Source: JAAEQG01 sp023133475
GTDB taxonomy: Bacteria > Planctomycetota > Phycisphaerae > UBA1845
DNA length: 21,174 nucleotides
Assembly (NCBI GenBank): GCA_030631415.1
Contig: DAOVLE010000070.1
Location: 1-21,174 of the forward strand
Reading direction: 5' to 3'
Shown: positions 7,300-14,368 of the stretch, piece by piece
Position numbering within the stretch: position 1 is the first letter of the stretch
Layout: every line of letters starts with the position of its first letter
Made by a program: the position numbers and the translations under genes
Notes under the pieces: model-generated
What the model was told of the DNA's origin: nothing
Seen by the model: the letters and a program-made list of their open reading frames with translations, nothing else
Database searches by the model: none

Positions 7300-8786
7300 G
7301 TCGGCTCCAATAGACGCTTGGCCCACACACACCGCGGATCGATCTGCAAAGCCCGGCGATAGTGTTCTCCAGCGGTGACGCGGCGTCCGGTTTCCTCCAA
7401 CACCTGCCCGATAAGACAGTGTGCCAGGGTATCGGCAGGATCGATCGACAACGCCCGGCGAAACGACTCCTCCGCCGCCGGCAACTCGTTTTGCTTCCAG
7501 CAGATGAAACCGTGTAGCAGGTGTGCCTGAACGTCGCCGGGGGTCAACCGTTCGAGTTGCTCGGCGTAGCGGCGGGCGGTCATCCAGTCGCCGGTCATCA
7601 CCGAGGCTTGCACGAGCAGCATCATGCACCTGGTGTTGCCTGGGCGATGGCGGAGTTCATCGCGCAGCAGTTGTTTGGCTTCACCGACCCGGTTGGTGGA
7701 CAGGTATGCGGTGCACAAGGCTGTCACCACTGAAGAGGGTGTATCCGCCCGGGACTGCACGTACGGGCGCAGCAGCGACACCGTCTCGGCATATTGCCCG
7801 CTTTCCGACAGCAGCCTGCCAAGCTCCTCGATAAGCACGTCGCAACCACCGGGTTTTTCGGAGAACGTGGTGCCGCATCCGCTACGTTCCATAGCCAGCC
7901 GGAGGTTGGGGATCGCCGCCTCCGTGTCACCGATGAGCAAAGCAATCTGCGCGAGCAGCATCTCGAGCGTGCCGTCGGAATCGAAACGGTTGACGTTCTC
8001 GGAGATAAGTTCCGCCGCCTCTTCCGGGTGTCCCAGTTCCGCCAGGCATTCCGCCTCAGCCACCAGGTAGTCCATGGTGTTTTCATCGTGGGCCCGAGCG
8101 AGGTGATAATGCTCCAGGGCGGATTCCAACTGACCGGTGTGCTCGGCGATCAGCCCACAGGTGTACTCAACCTCGGGCGTGTGCGGGGCACAACGCCGTG
8201 CTTGGTCAACCGTTTTGCGGGCTGATGCGATCTTGCCCTGCTCGATATAGCAGTGTGCCAGCAACAAAAACTGCTCCGCCGACGAATCGTCGGTGGCGAT
8301 GGCTTCGTTGACCGTATCGATGGCGGCTTCGATCTGCCCGCGTTGGAATTGCTGGTTGGCTAACCGATACTTAATTTTGGCGCGGACGTGGTTCCAGTTC
8401 TGTTCCGCCTGCTCGCAGCGTTCGGTGTGCATGGAGCTGCATCCCGAAACCGAAAGCACCGCCAGCAAGACAGCCAGTATTGCTTTGCTGGGTGCCCCAT
8501 CCCGTTCCGGTCGGGTGACCCATGGCTTTAGGGCTTGTCGATTTAGTCTGTAGCGTCGCCCCTTGTGGGCGGCGCACCCGTGTTTTTCGTCACCCACGAG
8601 GGGTGACGCTACATTGGGAATCACCACGGACGACTTAATCGACAGCCCCTTTAGCCGTGGGGGACGCGAATTGGTGAACCGTTCGTGTCCCCCACCGCTA
8701 AAGCGGTGGGCCACCCAGCCTGCGGGGGCGCAGGCCGCTACATCGCTTTTCACACACTCTCTAAGGCATTGTCGTCTATGGGGCAT
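7296..8786 (-). CDS. TPR-repeat lipoprotein, possible secretin partner, with repeat-derived N-terminus
   Basis: The recognisable protein starts at a lipoprotein signal: a hydrophobic stretch ILAVLLAVLSVSGC with the lipobox Cys at 8439-8441. About 380 residues of tetratricopeptide repeats follow, with degenerate TPR motifs such as AEESFRRALSIDPADTLAH. TPR lipoproteins of the PilF/pilotin kind help secretins assemble, and gspD ends just upstream with an 11-bp overlap, so that role is plausible. The start is unresolved. No ATG, GTG or TTG lies suitably between the signal and the upstream repeats. The open frame instead continues through a nested palindromic insertion (8513-8716) back to ATG 8786. 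A GTG at 8597, inside the inner repeat, is another candidate. The stop TAG belongs to a GTAGGGCGGG repeat. Confidence 0.8.
   Translation of the reverse strand: MPHRRQCLRECVKSDVAACAPAGWVAHRFSGGGHERFTNSRPPRLKGLSIKSSVVIPNVASPLVGDEKHGCAAHKGRRYRLNRQALKPWVTRPERDGAPSKAILAVLLAVLSVSGCSSMHTERCEQAEQNWNHVRAKIKYRLANQQFQRGQIEAAIDTVNEAIATDDSSAEQFLLLAHCYIEQGKIASARKTVDQARRCAPHTPEVEYTCGLIAEHTGQLESALEHYHLARAHDENTMDYLVAEAECLAELGHPEEAAELISENVNRFDSDGTLEMLLAQIALLIGDTEAAIPNLRLAMERSGCGTTFSEKPGGCDVLIEELGRLLSESGQYAETVSLLRPYVQSRADTPSSVVTALCTAYLSTNRVGEAKQLLRDELRHRPGNTRCMMLLVQASVMTGDWMTARRYAEQLERLTPGDVQAHLLHGFICWKQNELPAAEESFRRALSIDPADTLAHCLIGQVLEETGRRVTAGEHYRRALQIDPRCVWAKRLLEPT
8513..8716. repeat. 81-bp palindrome (family C) interrupted by a second element
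   Basis: With 8532-8654 removed, the left part (8513-8531, 19 bp) and right part (8655-8716, 62 bp) form an 81-bp element. It aligns without gaps to 21082-21162 (81 bp), with about seven differences. Arms begin GGGTGACCCATGGCTTTAG. The element lies at the 5' end of the TPR-lipoprotein frame, and its total present length (204 bp) is a multiple of three. Confidence 0.9.
8532..8649. mobile_element. 118-bp palindromic MITE-like insertion with TTTAG target duplication
   Basis: Terminal inverted repeats are GGCTTGTCGATTTAGTC at one end and GACTTAATCGACAGCCCC at the other. Within them is a hairpin (8550-8612) whose 25-bp arms match at 21 positions and start GTAGCGTC. The element is bracketed by TTTAG at 8527-8531 and TTTAG at 8650-8654. 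The uninterrupted relative at 21082-21162 has a single TTTAG at that point, which is direct evidence of insertion. It is too small to encode a transposase, so it would need one supplied in trans. Confidence 0.85.
8718..8735. repeat. Short hairpin beside family C palindrome
   Basis: GCCTGCG (8718-8724) and CGCAGGC (8729-8735) form a perfect 7-bp stem with a 4-bp loop, directly adjoining the family C palindrome inside the 5' part of the TPR-lipoprotein frame. It may be a further small repeat unit. No second copy is seen in the window. Confidence 0.5.
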
Positions 8787-10722
8787 CGTTCAAGCCTCCC
8801 TGCTCGTTTCCTTCCTCGAACCCCCCGGGGCCTCGCAGATGGCCCGGGCTGACGAATGGCGGCGCCGCTCTGTCGTAGTCCGGCGGCTTGATGCTTCGTT
8901 CCTGCATGATGATCCGGTAAATGAAGTTCCGCCCCGCAGCCCCATCATCGTCCCAATCGCGCATACCCAGGATTTCCTCTTTCAACTCGACGGCTGATAT
9001 GAAACGCGGATAGTTGTACAATGCCATCTTCACGTCCCACAAAGCCTTGTCCGAATCCCCGTTCGCAAAGTGTTCGAGCGACTTGCGGTAGTAGGCCTGA
9101 GCCAATCGCTCGCGCCCGCCCCACATCAGGTGTTTCCGCAGCCCGACGCGCATGCGTTCGATGTCCTGGCGCATCTTCTCGCCGGCGCGGGCGTAGGCAT
9201 CCTGATCCTTCACCAGGTGAACGGTCAACAGGATGATGACTTCCTGCCGTTCGGTGGTGTCGCTGCGCCCCTGGAAGGCGGCGCCCAGAACCGGGATATT
9301 CCCCAGCAGCGGTATCTGACTTCGCGTGTCGGCGGTTACTTCCCGGAACAGACCGCCGATCAGGATGGTCTGCCCGTCCCGCACCATTACGTTGGTGGTC
9401 ACCTCAGTGGTTTGTTCGGAGGGCAACCCGTTGGCCACCGTCCCCACACTGTCCTCGGGGTGCAGTTCCATGCGTATAAACCCGTCGTCCCCGATGAAAG
9501 GCCTGAAGATCAACTGTGTCCCGGTCTCGAGAAACTCGACCGTCTGAATCGCCTGGGTCTCGGTGACCGTGGTGGTCAGATACCCGTCGCGACGCCCGAC
9601 GATCACCTGAGCCTTTTGCTTGTTGAGGGCCAGCACCTTGGGGTTGGCCAACACCATCGTGTCGCCGATCGACTCCAATGCCCGCACGAACACCCCGACA
9701 TGATCCTTTATCACCCCGATGGTCATCCCGCCCTTGGGCACCATGGAGCCGAAATCCGTGGTTATGTTGGAGTTGAAGCGCTCGAGGCGATCGGTGGGAA
9801 GCTGCCCCATGCTCAGATTGGTCACTGCGGTGGAGGTCGAGCCAAGCAGCTCCAGATCGACACCGCCTACCACGGTGAAGTCCACTCCCAGGGAGTTCTC
9901 TTCGTTCAGGGACACTCCCAGGATGGTGGCTTCGACCAACACCTGTTGGGGTCGCACGTCCACTTGGTGGAGGATGTCTTCGATGTTGTCCAGCACGTCG
10001 GGCAGGTCCCGCACCACCAGGTAATCCTGGTGGGCCATGCTGTCGGCACCGCCGTCTTCGGCACCGCTGCCCAGTCCCGTTGTCGGTTCGGGGGTGCCTA
10101 CCGCCGTGCCTCCCTCGCTCAACATCGGCTGCACGACAGCCAGGGCATCCCTGGCGGAAATGTAGTAGAGGGGCAACACGCGGGTGACCGGCGGGGTCTC
10201 GGCGGCGATTATCTCGGCGAGCTCCTCGTTGGTGTACACGTAAATGAAGCTGCCCACCTGACGATAACCAGCCTGATTGGCCACCAGGATTGCGTCCAGG
10301 GCTTCTTCGAAGGTGACGCCGTAGAGATGGGCGGTGACCGTTCCGGTGACCGTGGGCGTGGCGATGATGTTGCGACGGCTTTGCAACGAGAGGATTTCCA
10401 GCACTACCGCAAGAGGTTGATCTGCCACGTGCATCTCCACCGTTCCGGTCCTGGAGACGTGAATCGTGTCCATCCCGTGGTCTTTGCCCTGTGGCTGGGT
10501 TTCATCATGCTCCGGGTCCGGGTCGGGGTCGGGCGATGTTTGCGGTGCGGGCTCTTTGTCGGCAGTGTTGTTGCCGAGTTGCCCGCTGAGGATTCGAGAG
10601 AGCAGCCCCTCCTCTTGAGCCCGGACGGGCGTATTGTGCTGGGGGGGGCAATCGACCAACAGAATAAGTGCGGTGGTTACCCAAAAACAAATCCCTTTGT
10701 TGAACCGAGGTGTAGTGGCCAT
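8776..10722 (-). CDS. gspD: GspD/PilQ-family outer-membrane secretin
   Basis: A 648-aa protein. Residues 1-35 look like a signal peptide with hydrophobic core and VRAQ cleavage region. A Pro/Asp/Glu-rich linker (about 50-82) follows, then an STN/N0-like domain (93-163, with VADQPLAVVLEILS), a secretin N domain (178-256) and the secretin core (260-505). The core includes VLVEATILGV, VLANPKVLALN and the hallmark QIPLLGNIPVLGAAF. An unusual C-terminal extension (about 535-590) looks TPR-like (AQAYYRKSLEHFANGDSDKAL) and ends in a Gly/Pro-rich tail. AGGAG (10731-10735) is 8 bp before the ATG. It forms the multimeric outer-membrane channel. The short N region fits PilQ/planctomycete-type secretins rather than classical GspD with N1-N3. 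Confidence 0.93.
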   Translation of the reverse strand: MATTPRFNKGICFWVTTALILLVDCPPQHNTPVRAQEEGLLSRILSGQLGNNTADKEPAPQTSPDPDPDPEHDETQPQGKDHGMDTIHVSRTGTVEMHVADQPLAVVLEILSLQSRRNIIATPTVTGTVTAHLYGVTFEEALDAILVANQAGYRQVGSFIYVYTNEELAEIIAAETPPVTRVLPLYYISARDALAVVQPMLSEGGTAVGTPEPTTGLGSGAEDGGADSMAHQDYLVVRDLPDVLDNIEDILHQVDVRPQQVLVEATILGVSLNEENSLGVDFTVVGGVDLELLGSTSTAVTNLSMGQLPTDRLERFNSNITTDFGSMVPKGGMTIGVIKDHVGVFVRALESIGDTMVLANPKVLALNKQKAQVIVGRRDGYLTTTVTETQAIQTVEFLETGTQLIFRPFIGDDGFIRMELHPEDSVGTVANGLPSEQTTEVTTNVMVRDGQTILIGGLFREVTADTRSQIPLLGNIPVLGAAFQGRSDTTERQEVIILLTVHLVKDQDAYARAGEKMRQDIERMRVGLRKHLMWGGRERLAQAYYRKSLEHFANGDSDKALWDVKMALYNYPRFISAVELKEEILGMRDWDDDGAAGRNFIYRIIMQERSIKPPDYDRAAPPFVSPGHLRGPGGFEEGNEQGGLNDAP

Positions 10723-10777
10723 CGGCTGCTCTCCTTTGCATCTCCACCCCCTGATGGGGCGGGTCCGGGATCGATGT

Positions 10778-11317
10778 TCAATCCATGTGCAGTGCGATTC
10801 GCTCCCGCTTGTCGTTGGACAAAATCACTTGGGCGGGGGAGATGGACTCCACCACGAATCCGTGGATCACGTCCCCGACTCGAACGCACTTTCCGCTGAT
10901 CACCGCCTGGGGGCTCCCGCCGGCGGCGCACAAGGTCAAAGTCAATTCGAGATTCAGGACCGGAGCATCCTTCACCGGGTTTTCCACTTCGCCTGGTGAA
11001 GTGTCCGGCTTCATCCACCGCCTGGTAGCAAACAGCGACCAGTCGGCTTGGAAGAGGTCGCGTGCCGGCTTGCCCGGCAGGCTTGGCAGGGGTTGGCGAG
11101 CCGGTCTGGCCGACGCTGGCACCGCTTCGGGGATCAGCGTGGGGTCGTCCTGGAACGCAGTCGCCAGGTCGGCGGCTCCGGCGGTGCGCGGGCTGCGGAT
11201 AAACTGGCGTGCCACAATCACCACCAGCGTCAGTGCAAGCACGCAGAGCAGCCCGGACTTGCCCGGGGAAGCCTTGAACTGCGCCGTCAAAGTTATCCAC
11301 AACCGGCTGCTGCTCAC
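10778..11317 (-). CDS. PilP/GspC-like periplasmic linker protein
   Basis: A 179-aa bitopic protein with one N-terminal membrane helix (about 21-39, LLCVLALTLVVIVARQF), a Pro/Ala-rich linker, and a C-terminal beta-domain (about 120-178). The beta-domain contains AVISGKCVRVGDVIHGF and VVESISPAQVILSN, the pattern of the PilP/GspC homology region that contacts the secretin. GTG is the start, with AGGA 8 bp upstream. It lies between pilO and gspD, the canonical place for pilP. A family F hairpin fills the gap to pilO. Sequence alone does not decide between PilP and GspC, so no symbol is given. Confidence 0.8.
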   Translation of the reverse strand: MSSSRLWITLTAQFKASPGKSGLLCVLALTLVVIVARQFIRSPRTAGAADLATAFQDDPTLIPEAVPASARPARQPLPSLPGKPARDLFQADWSLFATRRWMKPDTSPGEVENPVKDAPVLNLELTLTLCAAGGSPQAVISGKCVRVGDVIHGFVVESISPAQVILSNDKRERIALHMD

Positions 11318-11333
11318 GTGCCGAATCCTGTCA

Positions 11334-11390
11334 GTAGGGCGGGTTCTACCTGCCTTCGTGGCACAAAACGGCGGGTGGAACCCGCCCTAC
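11334..11390. repeat. GTAGGGCGGG palindrome, family F copy 1, inside the pil run
   Basis: Arms GTAGGGCGGGTTCTACC and (minus strand) GTAGGGCGGGTTCCACC enclose a short loop. The minus-strand arm provides the TAG stop (11387-11389) of pilO. The hairpin occupies almost the whole pilO-pilP gap and would be part of the polycistronic transcript. Confidence 0.85.
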
Positions 11391-11935
11391 ATCTCGTGAA
11401 AAATCTGCATGGTCAATTCGGTCCTCAGCTTGTTGTGCTCGTCAACCGGAACCTCTTCGCCGGCGGGCGGGCGCAGGACAGCCAACCTGGTGACCCTCGT
11501 GGCCCGCGGCAAACTCTCGATCGCCCGGAGGAAGCTGAACAACTCCGGAAAGTCGGCATCAAAGCTGATCCGGATCGGAAGGGTAGTGATCCCCCCCAGC
11601 CGCTCAGGAGCCTGTGGGACGATGTTCTGATTCCCCAGCCGCAAGTGTTCCGCGATGGCTGACACCTCTTCCACGAAGTCGCCCAGTTTTGCCGTCTCCG
11701 GGATGCGCGTTTGACACTCCGCCAACAGGCTCCTGGTCCGCTGCAGACTGGCCTGGATTTGGGGCAGATCCGCGATGTTGGCGTTGTTGCGGTGCAACTG
11801 CTCGCGGGTGTTTCGGATGGAAGCGCGTAGGTTGCCCAGTTTGCGCTGCTGCGGCAGAAAGAACATAAAAACAAACCCCGCGGTCATCCCCACCGCGACA
11901 CTCGCCACGATATAACTGTCCCAACACCTGTTCAT
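11387..11935 (-). CDS. pilO: PilO-like inner-membrane alignment protein
   Basis: About 182 aa with one N-terminal membrane helix (residues 8-26 or so, IVASVAVGMTAGFVFMFFL), a coiled coil (KLGNLRASIRNTREQLHRN), and a C-terminal ferredoxin-like region containing ISFDADFPELFSFLRAIES, which is typical of PilO. It pairs with PilN in the periplasm. ATG 11935 is chosen, with the pilN stop 4 bp upstream. A TTG at 11947 would extend the protein by four residues and overlap pilN. The protein ends MQIFHEM, and its TAG stop belongs to the family F palindrome, so its C-terminus may have been set by repeat insertion. Confidence 0.88.
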   Translation of the reverse strand: MNRCWDSYIVASVAVGMTAGFVFMFFLPQQRKLGNLRASIRNTREQLHRNNANIADLPQIQASLQRTRSLLAECQTRIPETAKLGDFVEEVSAIAEHLRLGNQNIVPQAPERLGGITTLPIRISFDADFPELFSFLRAIESLPRATRVTRLAVLRPPAGEEVPVDEHNKLRTELTMQIFHEM

Positions 11936-11939
11936 GCCA

Positions 11940-12575
11940 CTATTCAAACTGCGGCAACCGTGAAGTCACCTTGAACTCCCAAGCCTCGTGGCTATCCACC
12001 ACCACCGGCTTGGAGTAACGCAATGCCACCTCATGGAACAACGGCGAGCGGGTCATGTTTGTCATCAGGTTGCCCACCGCCTTGCCGGAGCCGGCCCACC
12101 CGGCAATTTCAACCTTTCCGTCCCAATCGTCGCATGACCGGCTGGTTTGCCCGCTGTCTTCCACCGCGTTCTCTTCGCCTGATGCGGGTTGGGTAAGGCG
12201 AGGTTTCTGCTTGACGCGGACTTCCTTCAAGACCATCGCATCGGGCATCAAGTGCGACAGCTCAGCCAACACGGCGTGGAGGGGAGCCCCACCGGCTACG
12301 TCGATCAGCAGTAGTTGCTTTGCGTGCAGCTCGTCCAGGCGGGTCTCCAACTCGTCAAGAACCGTAAGAACCTCGACCGCCTCCTCGCGGCTTGCGAGCC
12401 CTGCCTGCAACTCTGCCAGATTCTCCCTGGCGGATACCACCTGCACATGACGCCCGGCGGACACCAGCACCATGGTCATCGCCAGGATTGCGAGGAAGGT
12501 CACTTGTGTTATCCGGCTGTGTTTGCGCCTGCATTGGGCGATGTACCAGTCCGGTATGAAGTCTATCTCTTTCAT
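11940..12575 (-). CDS. pilN: PilN-like fimbrial assembly protein
   Basis: A 211-aa bitopic protein. The N-terminus MKEIDFIPDWY is the short cytoplasmic segment of this family, which binds PilM through an (I/L)NL-P-type peptide. It is followed by a membrane helix (about 23-44, TFLAILAMTMVLVSAG), a coiled coil (about 48-80), and a periplasmic ferredoxin-like domain. The ATG overlaps the pilM TGA as ATGA (12572-12575), which fixes the start. A longer in-frame start at 12719 would lie within pilM and is rejected. It links PilM in the cytoplasm to PilO and the secretin. Confidence 0.88.
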   Translation of the reverse strand: MKEIDFIPDWYIAQCRRKHSRITQVTFLAILAMTMVLVSAGRHVQVVSARENLAELQAGLASREEAVEVLTVLDELETRLDELHAKQLLLIDVAGGAPLHAVLAELSHLMPDAMVLKEVRVKQKPRLTQPASGEENAVEDSGQTSRSCDDWDGKVEIAGWAGSGKAVGNLMTNMTRSPLFHEVALRYSKPVVVDSHEAWEFKVTSRLPQFE

Positions 12576-13681
12576 CGCCCGACTCTCGCCGTTAAACACC
12601 GGACAGGTTTCAAAGCCAACCCCGCCGCGGTGGCCCAGTCGGCCATTGGGCCACCGCTCGCATCTTCGCAGAACGCATCGGCACCGGTGATATTGCGCAG
12701 AGGGAACCCCACACGACACGGTAGCCCGCTGATTTCCGAGAGGTGCTCGAGGTAGCGTGAGTTCAACGCTTCCCCCCCTACGCAGGTGATGGATTCAGGG
12801 CGCCGACCGCGGAACGTTACCGCATAGTAGCGCAGGCACAGGCTGATCTCTTTGCCCAACTGGCCCAACCCCTCTCGCACGGCGGTGTCCACCGCGTCAG
12901 CCTCGGTTCCGTCAAGCGGTGAGGCGCACTCGCCGGCATCGTCGCATCCCGCCCGCCTCCGCAATTGGGCGGTTTTTGCGGGGTCGATGCCCAGGCTTTG
13001 GGCCACCAAATTGTCCAATTGTGCCCCGCCAAGCTCGAAGAATCTGGTGAAGGCGATCCGCGACCCGCGAGTGATCGTGACTCGCGCCCCCGACCAGCCG
13101 ACGTCCACGAACACATTGACTTGCTGCTGGTCATCAGCCCGCTGCAGGTAGCGTTCAAACGGGCGAAACACCGCACAAGGGAGGGCATCGAGCCCCACCG
13201 ACTCCAGCTCCAACTCGCCCAGCACTTGCAGATGCCCGCGCACCACCGCCGACGGGGCAGCCAGAACGATGATCTCCTGTTGCGTTTCAGCACCACCGGG
13301 CACCACGCCGGCGGGGATGAAGCGGATAAGGGCATCGTCGCCCAACCCGGCAATGCGGTCGCCGGCCTCGAATTCGACGGCACAAGCCAGTTCGCTCTCG
13401 GGCATCTCGGGCATGCGGATGTTCTTGACCGACAAATCCCGGCTATTCAGGGTGCTGACCACTTGTTTGCCCACAAAACGCTTTGTGTGCAAGATGGTTC
13501 GCAGGGCTTCGACCACCTCGTCATGCTCGGGAAGCTCTCCGGTTTGGCGATAGGGGAACACGTGGGAGGCGGCAGCCAGTACGCAGCTTTGGCCTTCACG
13601 ACCCCCAAGCTGCATCACCCGCAAGGTGTGCGTGCCGAAGTCGATGGCAATTGATCCAGCTCTCGATCGCGTCAAGGACAC
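12572..13681 (-). CDS. pilM: PilM-like actin-fold (FtsA-type) assembly ATPase
   Basis: About 369 aa with the actin/FtsA nucleotide-binding fold. Phosphate-1 motif SIAIDFGTHTLRVMQL is near the N-terminus, phosphate-2 VFVDVGWSGARVTI in the middle, and the adenosine motif ITCVGGEALN towards the C-terminus. A 1C subdomain lies between. It docks on the cytoplasmic face and binds the PilN N-terminus. The start is uncertain. GTG 13681 gives MSLTRSRAGSIAIDFG, as usual for the family. GTG 13714 adds 11 residues, but its GGGAGG site has no spacing to the start. It follows the small coiled-coil gene closely and overlaps pilN by 4 bp. Confidence 0.9.
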   Translation of the reverse strand: MSLTRSRAGSIAIDFGTHTLRVMQLGGREGQSCVLAAASHVFPYRQTGELPEHDEVVEALRTILHTKRFVGKQVVSTLNSRDLSVKNIRMPEMPESELACAVEFEAGDRIAGLGDDALIRFIPAGVVPGGAETQQEIIVLAAPSAVVRGHLQVLGELELESVGLDALPCAVFRPFERYLQRADDQQQVNVFVDVGWSGARVTITRGSRIAFTRFFELGGAQLDNLVAQSLGIDPAKTAQLRRRAGCDDAGECASPLDGTEADAVDTAVREGLGQLGKEISLCLRYYAVTFRGRRPESITCVGGEALNSRYLEHLSEISGLPCRVGFPLRNITGADAFCEDASGGPMADWATAAGLALKPVRCLTARVGR

Positions 13682-13719
13682 CGCATATCCGACCTTTCCG
13701 AGCGGTTGCCGCACCCTCC

Positions 13720-14016
13720 CTAGTGCTTTGGGGAGCGGGGTGCGATAGCGCTCTTCTTGGTTTTATCGGTACTCTCCACACGCACCTTAATTGTCTGGGT
13801 TTCGAGGGTGTGGTGGATTTGCTCCAACAGCCGGTTGGTGCGTTGGATTTCGTCCAGCATTTTCTTGCGTTGCAAACCGCTGTCGGGAATCTGAGCCGCC
13901 GCACGGGGCAGCACGTCGCCAGGCCCCAGCCAGACTCGCACACACGTTACCGTCAAAATCGCGGCGATGAGCACCCGCACGATCCGCCCACGCGGAGCCT
14001 CGAATGTAGTGGACAT
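13720..14016 (-). CDS. Small secreted coiled-coil protein of unknown function
   Basis: A 98-aa protein not assigned to a named family. An N-terminal signal or anchor (residues 9-44, with LIAAILTVTCVRVW and PRAAAQ) is followed by an amphipathic coiled-coil-like stretch (QRKKMLDEIQRTNRLLEQIHH) and a basic tail. The start at 14016 is supported by GGAGG (14023-14027) 6 bp upstream. The upstream in-frame ATG at 14103 lies in repeat DNA and is rejected. Its stop is 38 bp before the preferred pilM start and 5 bp from the alternative one, so it is probably the first gene of the pilM operon and an accessory of the machine. Confidence 0.7.
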   Translation of the reverse strand: MSTTFEAPRGRIVRVLIAAILTVTCVRVWLGPGDVLPRAAAQIPDSGLQRKKMLDEIQRTNRLLEQIHHTLETQTIKVRVESTDKTKKSAIAPRSPKH

Positions 14017-14107
14017 GATTAACCTCCATACCGTAGAGAACTTGGCACGACCTCTGGCCGCAACCAAAGGGGACAAGAGAAAAATCCGCAGATTGCACAG
14101 CAAGTTC

Positions 14108-14152
14108 CCCAGGGCTTGCGCCCTGGGCTATTAACCGTCGTCCCTTCGGGAC
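14108..14152. repeat. Paired short hairpins CCCAGGGC and GTCCC
   Basis: CCCAGGGC-TTGC-GCCCTGGG (14108-14127) is a perfect 8-bp stem with a 4-bp loop. Twelve bases later GTCCC-TTC-GGGAC (14140-14152) forms a 5-bp stem. They lie between the pseudopilin stop and the next gene and could terminate or stabilise transcripts, although no T-run follows. The compact paired form suggests another dispersed repeat family. Confidence 0.65.
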
Positions 14153-14337
14153 TGTTCGCGAGACGAATCTTCTCGCCAAATCTGTCACAGCCCCAGGACT
14201 TCCGTCCGCGTGGACGATCGAGTTCTATTTGCACTGCGTTTACAGACCTCCCAGCGATGTGAACGATTCCAGGTATTGCATACGGCTGAAGAGTTATCTC
14301 AAACCTAATCCTTGCTATCTCCCAGGCACTTTCTCGC

Positions 14338-14365
14338 AAATCTGCGTAATCTGCGTAATCTGCGG
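14338..14365 (-). repeat. CGCAGATTA tandem array at the pseudopilin stop
   Basis: Three units of the 9-mer CGCAGATTA (the last partial) begin 5 bp after the pseudopilin TGA on the minus strand. It is the third kind of short-period array placed beside a stop codon in this window. A partial unit, CCGCAGATT, recurs near 14087. Confidence 0.75.
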
Positions 14366-14368
14366 ATG

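Larger units (their letters stand above)
14017..14368. other. Intergenic stretch between pseudopilin and the pilM operon
   Basis: No gene is supported in these 352 bp. The stretch holds the pilM-operon leader with its GGAGG site, a double hairpin repeat (14108-14152), about 185 bp with no recognised feature apart from a GTCC/GGAC-rich patch near 14200, and a CGCAGATTA tandem array (14338-14365) at the pseudopilin stop. The promoter for the pilM operon is probably here, but I could not identify it. Confidence 0.6.

Noticed and set aside
9070..10899. Long plus-strand open frame of 609 codons opposite gspD
   Set aside because: It is antisense to a secretin with clear conserved motifs. Its translation has no recognisable domain and is rich in His/Gly/Gln, as expected for a shadow frame of a GC-rich gene.
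12576..12719. Longer pilN start inside pilM
   Set aside because: The added residues are out-of-frame pilM sequence. The ATGA overlap at 12572-12575 and the typical MKEIDFIPDW N-terminus fix the start.
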